64,000 nucleotides of DNA from Streptomyces rishiriensis. GTDB taxonomy: Bacteria > Actinomycetota > Actinomycetes > Streptomycetales > Streptomycetaceae. Positions 25,785 to 34,009 of the stretch are shown here, piece by piece. How positions within the stretch are numbered: the first letter of the stretch is position 1; each line of letters begins with the position of its first letter. A program made the position numbers and the translations under genes. The stretch lies in assembly GCF_003112535.1 (NCBI RefSeq), contig NZ_BEWA01000004.1, positions 1-64,000 of the forward strand, written 5' to 3'. The notes under the pieces were generated by a model. The model saw nothing but the letters and a program-made list of their open reading frames with translations. It was not told the DNA's origin and did not search any database.

Positions 25785-26876
25785 ATGGGCTGGTGGCAGG
25801 TGAACGCCGACACCCTGGCCCGCAGCCGGTTCGTGCTCTCGCCGCTCGCCGAGACCTTCGCCTGTCTGAAGCTGCTGCACGCGGGAGCGGGCACGCACCC
25901 CGGCGAGCACGACTGGCTGCGCGCCCACCTCCCCGGCTACCGCGCGGCGCTGGCGGCCGACCCGGTGACCGCGCTGCTCGTGCGGGCGGGGCTCGGTTCG
26001 CGCTGGATCGCCGACTTCCTCACGCCGACGCCGAGGGACGGCGAGAGCTTCGAGGAGGGCGTGGCCCGGGTGCGGGCGGCGGACCCGGCGGCGGCCCGGA
26101 CCCATCTGCGGACGTCCTTGGCCGGACCGCTCCCCGCCGCCCTGGACCGGGACGACCTGCCCGAGCGGGCGGCCGCGCTGCTGGAGCGTGTGTGGGAGAC
26201 GGACGTGCGGCCGTACTGGGAACGGCGCCGGCGCGTCCTGGAGGCCGACGTCGTGGCGCGGACCGCGCTGGTCAGCCGGGGCGGCTGGGCCGCCGTGCTG
26301 GACTCGCTGCGACCGGGGACGCGCTGGCTCGGCGAGAGCCGCTTCCAGGTCAACCTGCACGAGTACCCGCCCCGCGAGATCTCCGGCGCGGAGCTGCTGT
26401 TCGTGCCGGTCACGCCGGGGGCCGGGTGGGTGGCCTGGGAGGGGCGGGAGCGGTACGCCGTGGTCTACCCGTGCTCCGGCGTCCTCGCCGAGGACCGCCG
26501 GGACCGCGCCCGGGCCGTCCCCGCCGCCCTGGGCGCGCTCCTTGGCTCCGCCCGGGCCATGGTGCTGGTGCTCCTCGCCGCGCCTCTGAGCACCACCCAG
26601 CTGGTGGCCCTGACCGGCCAGGGCCTGGGCTCGGTCGGGCGCCACCTACGGGTTCTCCTGGACGCGGGCCTGGTGGAGCGCCGCCGCGCGGGCCGCTCGG
26701 TGCTGTACTCCCGGACCCCGGCGGGGCGAACCCTGACCGAGGCAGCCGCCCCCCTGCCGCCCCCCTCCCCTGACCACCGCCCTCGTGGGCCGGGGGCGGC
26801 CCGGAGCGGGGGCGGGCCCCCGGAGCGGGGGCGGGGCGGGCCCGGAGCGGGGTCGGGGCTAGCATCCGGAGCATGA
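25785..26876 (+). CDS. ArsR-type winged-helix regulator with N-terminal DUF5937
   Basis: The 363-residue product has a long N-terminal region (about 1-245) of the kind found in DUF5937 proteins, beginning WQVNADTLARSRFVLSPLAE, and a C-terminal ArsR winged helix: LAAPLSTTQLVALTGQGLGS, VGRHLRVLLDAGLVERRRAG, RSVLYSRTPAG. The tail is a Gly/Pro/Arg low-complexity run that overlaps the glutathione peroxidase start by 4 bp. Divergent from an MFS exporter, it probably represses it and itself. No metal-binding cysteine pair is present, so an organic ligand is likelier. Confidence 0.8.
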   Translation: MGWWQVNADTLARSRFVLSPLAETFACLKLLHAGAGTHPGEHDWLRAHLPGYRAALAADPVTALLVRAGLGSRWIADFLTPTPRDGESFEEGVARVRAADPAAARTHLRTSLAGPLPAALDRDDLPERAAALLERVWETDVRPYWERRRRVLEADVVARTALVSRGGWAAVLDSLRPGTRWLGESRFQVNLHEYPPREISGAELLFVPVTPGAGWVAWEGRERYAVVYPCSGVLAEDRRDRARAVPAALGALLGSARAMVLVLLAAPLSTTQLVALTGQGLGSVGRHLRVLLDAGLVERRRAGRSVLYSRTPAGRTLTEAAAPLPPPSPDHRPRGPGAARSGGGPPERGRGGPGAGSGLASGA

Positions 26877-27376
26877 CTACTGATGCCGGCGCCTCCCCCC
26901 TCGACGTACAGATCGACGCCCTTAAGGGCGGTTCCGCGGACCTCTCGCAGTACGCGGGCCAGGCCGTGCTCGTGGTGAACGTGGCCTCCAAGTGCGGCCT
27001 CACCCCGCAGTACACGGGTCTGGAGCGGCTCCAGGAGCGGTACGCCGCCCAGGGCTTCACCGTGCTGGGCGTGCCCTGCAACCAGTTCCTCGGGCAGGAG
27101 CCCGGCAACGCCGAGGAGATCGCCGAGTTCTGCTCCGCGACCTACGGCGTGACCTTCCCGCTGACCGAGAAGGTCGAGGTCAACGGCGACGACCGGCACC
27201 CGCTGTACCAGCGGCTCGTCGGGTTCGCGGACGCCGAGGGCCACGAGGGCGACATCCGCTGGAACTTCGAGAAGTTCCTGATCGGCCGGGACGGCTCCGT
27301 CGTCGCCCGCTTCTCCCCGCAGACCGAGCCGGAGGCCGCCGAGGTCGTCGCCGCCATCGAGGCCCAGCTGAGCTGA
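26873..27376 (+). CDS. Glutathione peroxidase family thiol peroxidase
   Basis: The 167-residue product is an intracellular thioredoxin-fold peroxidase that reduces hydroperoxides. Catalytic Cys41 lies in NVASKCGLTPQY, where animal enzymes have selenocysteine. The PCNQFLGQEPG motif gives Cys69 and Gln71, and RWNFEKFLIGRDG supplies the active-site Trp. In actinobacteria, which lack glutathione, such enzymes use thioredoxin or mycothiol-linked donors. The ATG overlaps the ArsR-type stop (ATGA), suggesting readthrough from that gene, but family context makes its own promoter likely too. Confidence 0.95.
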   Translation: MTTDAGASPLDVQIDALKGGSADLSQYAGQAVLVVNVASKCGLTPQYTGLERLQERYAAQGFTVLGVPCNQFLGQEPGNAEEIAEFCSATYGVTFPLTEKVEVNGDDRHPLYQRLVGFADAEGHEGDIRWNFEKFLIGRDGSVVARFSPQTEPEAAEVVAAIEAQLS

Positions 27377-27398
27377 CCGCCGTCCCACGGCCCGCGGC

Positions 27399-27429
27399 TT
27401 GACCTTGCCCCTGGGGCAGGGCTGAGCCT
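27399..27429 (+). promoter_or_regulatory. MerR-type promoter
   Basis: TTGACC (27399-27404) and GAGCCT (27424-27429) are separated by 19 bp, the long spacing that MerR activators correct. The spacer holds the dyad CCTTGCCC-CTG-GGGCAGGG. It precedes the MerR gene at 27513, so autoregulation is likely. Confidence 0.65.
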
Positions 27430-27512
27430 CCTCGTCGTCGGGCGGAGAAGGCCGTCCGACGACGGAGGACGACGACGAGAGCGCCGAGGGCGGCGGGGCG
27501 CGGAGGACCGGG

Positions 27513-28424
27513 ATGGACGCTGTGCCGGTGGACACGGGCGACGACGGCGGGGCGGGCGACGGAGCGGGCGAGGGCGAGCTGCTCACCATCGGCGCGTTCG
27601 CCGCCCGCGCCCGCCTCTCGGCCAAGGCGCTGCGGCTGTACGACCGGCTCGGGCTGCTCGCCCCGGTGCACGTCGACGAGGTCAGCGGCTACCGCTACTA
27701 CCGGGCCGGTCAGGTGGAACGCGCCCGGCTGGTGGCCCTGTTGCGCCAGCTCGACATGCCGCTCGCGCGGATCGCCGCATTGGTGGAGACCTCTGACGGG
27801 TACGCGGCCGGGGATCTGCTCGCCGCCTACTGGGACGACGTCGAGACCCGGTTCGCCGCTCAGCGCACCCTCGCCGTCTACCTCCGTGCACGGCTGTCGG
27901 GGAGGAGCTCCGAGATGCACGAGAAGTTCGAGGTCCAGCTGGTCGACGTGCCCGGGCAGGTGGTCGTCACCGAGACGCGGCACACGCTCGCGGACGAGCT
28001 GCCCGTCTGGATCCCCGCCTCGCTGGGGCGGCTGACGGGGGCGGCCGGCGAGTGCGGCGGGATGGCGGGCGCACCGTTCGTCGTCTACTACTCGGCCGTG
28101 TCCATGGAGAGCGACGGGCCGGCCGAGGCCTGCGTGCCGGTCGGCGACGAGGCCGCGGCCCGGGCGTGGTCCGCCGCGCGGGGCGGGGGGCGTCAGGTGC
28201 GGGTGCGGGTGGAGCCGGCCCGCCGGCTCGCGTACACGCGGATCACCAAGGCGCAGGTCGCGCATCCCCAGATCCTCGCCCCGTACGAGGCGGTGGAGGC
28301 GTGGATGAAGCGGGAGGGCTGGGACTACGACGGCCCCTGCCGGGAGGTCTACTTCGCCGACTGGGACGCGGCCGGGGCCGAGGACCCCGTGTGCGACGTG
28401 GCGTTCCCCGTGAAGCGGGCCTAG
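27513..28424 (+). CDS. MerR regulator with GyrI-like effector-binding domain
   Basis: The 303-residue protein has an acidic leader (1-22), a MerR winged helix (about 23-92: LLTIGAFAARARLSAKALRL, YDRLGLLAPVHVDEVSGYRY), a linking coiled coil, and a GyrI/BmrR-like ligand pocket (about 135-300: FEVQLVDVPGQVVVTETRHT to REVYFADWDAAG). Proteins of this form sense hydrophobic cations or antibiotics and switch on their own promoter and exporters. The upstream promoter has the expected 19-bp spacer. The gene is alone. Confidence 0.88.
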   Translation: MDAVPVDTGDDGGAGDGAGEGELLTIGAFAARARLSAKALRLYDRLGLLAPVHVDEVSGYRYYRAGQVERARLVALLRQLDMPLARIAALVETSDGYAAGDLLAAYWDDVETRFAAQRTLAVYLRARLSGRSSEMHEKFEVQLVDVPGQVVVTETRHTLADELPVWIPASLGRLTGAAGECGGMAGAPFVVYYSAVSMESDGPAEACVPVGDEAAARAWSAARGGGRQVRVRVEPARRLAYTRITKAQVAHPQILAPYEAVEAWMKREGWDYDGPCREVYFADWDAAGAEDPVCDVAFPVKRA

Positions 28425-28452
28425 CGGTCCCGGAACGCCCCGGAACAGCACC

Positions 28453-28493
28453 GGGCCCTCTCGGCTAGGACGGCGATCTGGACGAGAGGGCCC
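28453..28493. terminator. Bidirectional terminator
   Basis: GGGCCCTCTCG and its exact complement enclose a 19-base loop, between the convergent MerR and DUF397 genes. Confidence 0.65.
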
Positions 28494-28594
28494 TTGGGCG
28501 GTTCTTGTGCAGTTGTGCCGACGACCGGTGACCGTCGACCGGGAGCCGGTGACGGGTGGCCGGTGACCGGCCGGAGGACGGGAAGTCCTCCGCC

Positions 28595-28786
28595 CTATGC
28601 CTTGACCGATGCCACGAAGTCGCTCCACGCGTCGGCGGGGAACAGCAGGTTCGGGCCGTCCTGGACCTTGGAGTCCCGGACGAGGAGGGCCTGGACGGCC
28701 GGCGACTTGACCTCGACGCACGCACCGTTGCCCGTGGAGTAGGAGGACTTGGTCCACGAGTGCGCGCTGCCCTGACGAATTGCCAT
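28595..28786 (-). CDS. DUF397 protein
   Basis: The 63-residue product has the DUF397 signature WTKSSYSTGNGACVEVKSP, then LVRDSKVQDGPNLLFPADAW and SDFVASVKA. DUF397 proteins are small partners encoded beside XRE/DUF5753 regulators in Streptomyces and act with them in developmental or antibiotic control (WhiJ-like modules). The ATG at 28786, behind CCGGAG, is used; a longer frame adds 15 unlikely residues. The partner regulator lies upstream on the same strand. Confidence 0.88.
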   Translation of the reverse strand: MAIRQGSAHSWTKSSYSTGNGACVEVKSPAVQALLVRDSKVQDGPNLLFPADAWSDFVASVKA

Positions 28787-29046
28787 TTTTTGCTCCGGAG
28801 TGCAGTTGTTGAGTAGCTGTCCTCGCACCACGGACCCGACTGGGGCCCGGCGGCGCGTTCACGCCAACCTTGTTGCTCGATGGCGTGATCGACGCTACTC
28901 GCCAACATCGACTGACGAAGCGACTATTCACTCGACCGGATGACATATTCCAATGGAAACTTCCATCAGGCCGGGGGTGGGCGTATCATGCGGCACTTCC
29001 CACGCAAACGTCCGCAATCTCGAACATCCGTCACCTCGAACGTCGG

Positions 29047-29934
29047 TCACCTCAAACGTCCCGCCTTTCCCGCAGCCTTACCGCACATACCCCTTGGCGA
29101 TGTCGCGATGAACTGGCGGGACTGGTCCACGTTCAGGGCCTGGGCGCGCAGATGCTCGTACATCACGCTGTACTTCTGCACGTCGTTCGGCTTCTCCAGG
29201 TAGAGGTCGCTGGTGACACCCTCGATGTAGACGACGCTGGAGTCGGCGGTGTCGGGGAACTCGAGGATCGCGTACTGGCCGTTCAGACCGGGATGCGCGC
29301 CCATGTCGAACGGGATCACCTGAACCGTGACATGCGGCAACTGGGACTGTTCCACAAGGTGTTCCAGCTGATCCCGCATCAGTTCACGGCCGCCGACGAC
29401 CCTTCTGAGCGCCGACTCGTCCATCACGCTCCACAGCCGGAGGGGGTTCTCCCCTGAGGAGACACGTTCCTGCCGACGCATGCGCACCTGCACGCGCTTC
29501 TCGATCTCCGTGTGCGCGGTCTCCGGCAGCGCGCCCGAGATCAGCGCCTCCGCGTACTGACGGGTCTGCAGCAGCCCGGGCACGACCTGCGGGTCGTACA
29601 CGCGCAGACTCGCCGCGTCCGTCTCCAGACCGATGTAGACGCTGTAGGGGACGTCGCCGAAGGCATGCCACCAGCCCTGCTGGCGCGAGTCCTTGGCCAT
29701 CTCCATCAGCGAGTCGACCATCCGCTGGTCCTCGACCTCGTACACCCCGCACAGATCACGGACGTCGCGCTGGCTGATGCTGCGCCGGCCGTTCTCCAGC
29801 CGGCTGATCTTCGACTGGGACACCAGCAGCCGCTCGGCGACCTCTTCGGCCGTCATGCCCTTGAGCTCACGGAGCCGGCGCAGCTCCTGGCCCAACCGGC
29901 GTCGCCTGACAGTGGGATTGACATTGGACGCCAC
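29047..29934 (-). CDS. XRE-family regulator with DUF5753 (WhiJ-like)
   Basis: The 295-residue product has a helix-turn-helix near the N-terminus (RRLRELKGMTAEEVAERLLV, SQSKISRLENGRRSISQRDV) and a DUF5753 domain (about 105-280: DAASLRVYDPQVVPGLLQTR, QLPHVTVQVIPFDMGAHPGL, VVYIEGVTSDLYLEKPNDVQ). I chose the GTG at 29934 because CCGGAGG is 11 bp upstream and the helix-turn-helix follows directly; the open frame beyond it lacks support. With the DUF397 gene 260 bp downstream it forms a standard regulatory pair. Confidence 0.9.
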   Translation of the reverse strand: MASNVNPTVRRRRLGQELRRLRELKGMTAEEVAERLLVSQSKISRLENGRRSISQRDVRDLCGVYEVEDQRMVDSLMEMAKDSRQQGWWHAFGDVPYSVYIGLETDAASLRVYDPQVVPGLLQTRQYAEALISGALPETAHTEIEKRVQVRMRRQERVSSGENPLRLWSVMDESALRRVVGGRELMRDQLEHLVEQSQLPHVTVQVIPFDMGAHPGLNGQYAILEFPDTADSSVVYIEGVTSDLYLEKPNDVQKYSVMYEHLRAQALNVDQSRQFIATSPRGMCGKAAGKAGRLR

Positions 29935-30213
29935 GGGACGTGCACCTCCGGCTGCGTGTCTGTACCTGACACTTTGCGTATCTGCTGTTGAGCAGACTGC
30001 CACCAAGGTGCTTTCTACCGCTGGAAAACGGTGGTTATGCGGCCGGTACACGCCAGTTCGGATCAGTACCCCCACCGGCGCCGACATGCGTCCGCGCGGG
30101 GCGGTGCGTCGCACCGCCCCGCGCGGGCCGCGGCGGCTCCCCGAACGGGTCCTGCGTACTGCGATGGTGCGGTCCTGCGTGCTCGGCGTCGTGCGGTGTC
30201 GCGGTGCTGCGGC

Positions 30214-30969
30214 TCAGTGGGCCACGACACGCGCCATGGGACCGCGGTGCGGCTGCGCCGGAACGCCACGGGCGGGTTCCGGTGCGGGCCTCGCTCCCGG
30301 CCCGGCCTGACGGCCGGCGGGTGGCTGGTTGCGGCGCGGCTGTGCCACCGCGCCGTTCTGGACGTCCATCACGGCGTGCGCCACGAGGCCGCCCATCGGG
30401 TCGTGCCTGATCAGATCCCGCAACCGGGAGCGGGACGAACGTCCCTCGTTGCCCGGGTACAGGTGCTTGCCGAGGCCGACCGCGTGCGCCAGTGCGGCGA
30501 GCGCCGCGGTCCGCGGGTCCGGCGGAACGCCGGTGCGGATCGCGGAGTCCAGCCGGGCCTTGATCTCCCGGCTGATGTCGGTGTCCGTCGCCTGGTAGCG
30601 AGTCGTCGGCAGCACTCCGCACATCTGGCCCGCCACGGCATGCACCATGCCGCACCGCTCCAGATGCGAGAGGTAGGTCTGGCGTAGCCCGAGACGCGGC
30701 CCGCCGATCCAGTGGACGGCCCGTACGGGAGCGCCACGCCTTCGCAGCAACTCCAACGCGCAGTCCAGTGTCGGATCTCCAGTCGGCCGTGGGGACACCA
30801 CGGCGATACGATCCCCGTCAGGGGCTATCCGCCCGGCCAGCGCCAGCTCCACTAGCTGTGCTCCGGCCAGACCAAGGTCGAGCGACTGCGGCTGTGCGGT
30901 GGTACCCGTGGTCGGGTCCAACGCCAGCAGAAGAAGCTCTTCCGGAATCGTTCTGCGGCTCCTGCCCAT
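30214..30969 (-). CDS. GPP34 (GOLPH3/Vps74-like) family phosphoprotein
   Basis: The 251-residue product begins with the family opening TIPEELLLLALDPTTGTTAQ, followed by LDLGLAGAQLVELALAGRIA and the helical body with GLGKHLYPGNEGRSSRSRLR. Eukaryotic relatives bind phosphatidylinositol-4-phosphate and Golgi enzymes. Bacterial members are common in Streptomyces; their role is poorly known, perhaps membrane-lipid binding. The C-terminal 45 residues are Pro/Arg-rich and disordered. It is divergent from the D,D-carboxypeptidase gene. Confidence 0.85.
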   Translation of the reverse strand: MGRSRRTIPEELLLLALDPTTGTTAQPQSLDLGLAGAQLVELALAGRIAPDGDRIAVVSPRPTGDPTLDCALELLRRRGAPVRAVHWIGGPRLGLRQTYLSHLERCGMVHAVAGQMCGVLPTTRYQATDTDISREIKARLDSAIRTGVPPDPRTAALAALAHAVGLGKHLYPGNEGRSSRSRLRDLIRHDPMGGLVAHAVMDVQNGAVAQPRRNQPPAGRQAGPGARPAPEPARGVPAQPHRGPMARVVAH

Positions 30970-31205
30970 CCATGCCTCCCCGCGTGGATGAATGACAGGG
31001 TGACCCCTCTCACATTCATCTGTCGAGGGTGCGTGACCTGTTTGTAGTGGAACCAGTAGGTATGTCGTTCTCGTCTACCGCAGGAGCCAAGCCCTCTACA
31101 CAGGACACTGGTACATGGTTCGGACAGCGCCGCGAGGCGGGTCCGGGGCGGGCGTTCACGGTTCGGCAGGCGCGCGGACGGCGTGCGGCACAGGAGGAGG
31201 CATCG

Positions 31206-33839
31206 GTGGCGGGCGAGTCCCCCGACAGGTCGAAGCAGCGCGAGTCGTCGGCAGAACCGACGTCGGGGAGCGCGGGCACGGTTCCCGAAGCACGCGAGTC
31301 CCGTGACCCCCGGGAGGCCCGTGACCCCCGGGAGGCCCGCGATCCGCGGGTCGCGGTGGCACGGGACGGTGGTTCGTCGGCAGCGCGCGGCGGCGTCGAC
31401 ACGGCGACCCGGGTCTTCTCGGTACGGGACCTGAAGACCGGCGAGACCGACGAGACCGGCAAGCCCGACGAGCCCGAGGCGGCGGACGAATCCGAGGACG
31501 CCAAGCCCTCCGAGGAAGCCAAGCCCGCCGAGGCCGCCGAGGAGGAGTCTCCGGCTGCCCGGGCGGACGGCGGCGGAGCGACCGGGAAGCCCGCGGACGC
31601 CGAAGCCGCGGACGAGGACGCGGAGGATCCGGAGGACGCCGAGAGCTCTCCGGAGCAACCGCGGGCCCGCGAGGCCGCCCAGGACGCCTCCGCGGACGCC
31701 GAGAGGGCCGAGGACGCCGAGAGCGCCCCGGAGATCTCCGACGCCGCCCCCGAGGGCGGTGACGAGCGCCTGCGGGCGGCCGTGGCCCAGTGGGTGTCCT
31801 CGGCGGACGACAAGACCGACGAGAAGAGCTCCGCCGACGCGGACAAGAAGACCGTCACGGAGGCGGACACCGTCACGGACGCGGAGGAACGTTCCGCGAG
31901 CGTCGCCGGGGCGGACGACCGGCCGGCGCCCGAGGAGCCGAAGGCAGAGGCCCGGTCCGCCTCCAAGCCCGCGCCGAAGTGGGCCACGGACGAGAAGGCC
32001 GACGAGGCGGACAAGTCCCCCGGGACCGGCAAGACCGACACGGCCGACAGTGCGGACGAGTCGGAGGAGCCGGAGGAGTCGGACGAGTCGGACGAGCCCG
32101 GCGAAGCGGCAGCGCTCGCCGACGATGAAGCGAGCGGCGAAGCCGGCGACAAGGCCGACGCCGAGCCGGGCGGCAAGGCCGACCAGAAGCCCGTCGACCA
32201 GCCGACCGCCGTCTTCAAGACCCCCCGGCCCAAGCCCGCCGTCGACCAGCCGACCACCATGCTGAAGCTGGGCGGAGCAGCCCGGCCCGCCTCCGACGAG
32301 GTCGAGGACGACAAGAGCGACAAGGCCGCCGAGGGCGACAAGGGCGCCTCGACCGACAAGGGCGACGCGGGCGACAAGGGCGACGGGAAGACCGACGAGG
32401 CCCCCGCCGAACGGACGAGCAAGTTCGTCGCGCTCAAGCCGCTCGACGAGCCCCGGGCGCCCAAGCCCGCGGTCAAGCCGTCCGCGCCCGCGCAGGCCGA
32501 CGTCACCGCGCTCGTGCCGCAGGTCGGGCCCGAGCGGACCACCCAGCAGCCGCTGCCGCCGAAGCCGCCGCTGGACCTGCTGGCCGAGCTGACGAACACC
32601 CCGCCGCCCCCGCCGACGCCCCTGCGCCAGCTCGGACGGCGGCTCAAGATCTGGACGCCGCTGGTCCTGCTTCTGGTCGTCGTCTTTGCGATCGTGCAGG
32701 CCGTGCGACCGCTGCCCGCACCCGGTCTCACGCTCACCGCGAAGGACTCCTACACCTTCGAGGGGGGCAAGACGCAGCTGCCCTGGCCGAACGAGGGACA
32801 GGGCTGGATGGACGCCGACGGCGTCGGCACGATGGGCAGCTTCGGCAAGCAGGCGCCGGTGGCCATCGGCTCGGTCGCCAAGACGATGACGGCGTACATC
32901 GTCCTCAGGGACCACCCGATGAAGGCCGGGGAGGAAGGTCCGCAGATCGCGGTCGACGCGACGGCCGAGAAGGAGGGCGGCTACGACGTCACGCTCGACG
33001 AGTCGACGCTGAACACCGTCAAGGCCGGCGACAAGCTCACCGAGAAGCAGGCCCTGTCGGCCGTCATCATCCCCTCCGCCAACAACATCGCGCGGCTGCT
33101 CGCGCGCTGGGACGCGGGCTCCGAGGCGGCGTTCGTGAAGAAGATGAACGCCACCGCGAAGCAGCTGGGGATGACGAACACCACGTACACCGACCCCTCG
33201 GGTCTGAAGGAGACCACCGTCTCCACGGCCGAGGACCAGGTCAAGCTCGGCCGGGCGTTCGTGAAGATGCCGGCCCTGGTCGCCATCTCCAGCGCGGCCA
33301 GCTGGACCGACCCGTCCGGCAAGTACTGGAACAACTACAACGAGCTGCCGCTCAGGATCGGCGCGATCGGCATCAAGACGGGCAGCACGAGCGCGGCCGG
33401 GGGCAACCTGCTGTTCGCCTCCCGCAAGAAGGTCGACGGGAAGTCGGTGACCCTCGTCGGGGCGGTCCTCGGTCAGCACAAGCGCGAGATCCTCAAGACG
33501 GCCAACGTGGTCAGCCAGGCGGCGCTGGTGGCCGCCGAGGACGCGCTCACCTCGGCGAAGATCCTGAAGAAGGGCGACGTCGTCGGGTACGTGGACGACA
33601 AGCTGGGCGGCCACACGCCCGTCGTCATCACCCAGGACGTCTCGGCGGTCGGCTGGGCGGGCATGACGGTGAAGCTGTCGTTCGCCGCCGCCGGGGTGCC
33701 GCACACCGCGAAGGCCGGCGCCCAGGTGGGCACGCTCACCGTCGGGGACGGCACCAGCAGCGCCGTGAAGGTGCCGGTCGCCCTGCGGTCCGACCTGAGC
33801 GAGCCGGGCTTCTCGGACAAGCTGACACGTCTCGGCTGA
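31206..33839 (+). CDS. D-alanyl-D-alanine carboxypeptidase with very long acidic cytosolic region
   Basis: An 877-residue penicillin-binding protein of the S11 (DacA/PBP5) type that trims peptidoglycan stem peptides. Residues 1-475 are a disordered Glu/Asp/Ala/Lys-rich region. One membrane span follows (about 483-503, TPLVLLLVVVFAIVQAV) and then the extracellular transpeptidase-like domain with S556-V-A-K559, S624-A-N626 and K724-T-G726. A C-terminal extension of about 100 residues ends the protein. The GTG at 31206 follows AGGAGGAGG with 5-bp spacing, better than any upstream start. The type II topology, without a cleaved signal, differs from DacA. It should act in cell-wall remodelling. Confidence 0.88.
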   Translation: MAGESPDRSKQRESSAEPTSGSAGTVPEARESRDPREARDPREARDPRVAVARDGGSSAARGGVDTATRVFSVRDLKTGETDETGKPDEPEAADESEDAKPSEEAKPAEAAEEESPAARADGGGATGKPADAEAADEDAEDPEDAESSPEQPRAREAAQDASADAERAEDAESAPEISDAAPEGGDERLRAAVAQWVSSADDKTDEKSSADADKKTVTEADTVTDAEERSASVAGADDRPAPEEPKAEARSASKPAPKWATDEKADEADKSPGTGKTDTADSADESEEPEESDESDEPGEAAALADDEASGEAGDKADAEPGGKADQKPVDQPTAVFKTPRPKPAVDQPTTMLKLGGAARPASDEVEDDKSDKAAEGDKGASTDKGDAGDKGDGKTDEAPAERTSKFVALKPLDEPRAPKPAVKPSAPAQADVTALVPQVGPERTTQQPLPPKPPLDLLAELTNTPPPPPTPLRQLGRRLKIWTPLVLLLVVVFAIVQAVRPLPAPGLTLTAKDSYTFEGGKTQLPWPNEGQGWMDADGVGTMGSFGKQAPVAIGSVAKTMTAYIVLRDHPMKAGEEGPQIAVDATAEKEGGYDVTLDESTLNTVKAGDKLTEKQALSAVIIPSANNIARLLARWDAGSEAAFVKKMNATAKQLGMTNTTYTDPSGLKETTVSTAEDQVKLGRAFVKMPALVAISSAASWTDPSGKYWNNYNELPLRIGAIGIKTGSTSAAGGNLLFASRKKVDGKSVTLVGAVLGQHKREILKTANVVSQAALVAAEDALTSAKILKKGDVVGYVDDKLGGHTPVVITQDVSAVGWAGMTVKLSFAAAGVPHTAKAGAQVGTLTVGDGTSSAVKVPVALRSDLSEPGFSDKLTRLG

Positions 33840-33864
33840 CGCCTGCCACGCGTCCGCACCTCTG

Positions 33865-33898
33865 CGCACCCCGTCGGGCAGCCGCCCGGCGGGGTGCG
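33865..33898 (+). terminator. Terminator hairpin
   Basis: CGCACCCCG pairs with CGGGGTGCG, with a further GGGC/GCCC pairing inside. It lies 26 bp past the carboxypeptidase stop and has no T-tract, as usual in Streptomyces. Confidence 0.6.
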
Positions 33899-34009
33899 TG
33901 CTAGCGTCGCGAAACGGGACAGGTCGCCGGTCGCAAGGGCGCAGCCGTGAAGCGGACGCGAACGGGACGCGACCGAGAACAGAAGACGGGACACGGGGAG
34001 TGCCTTCAG

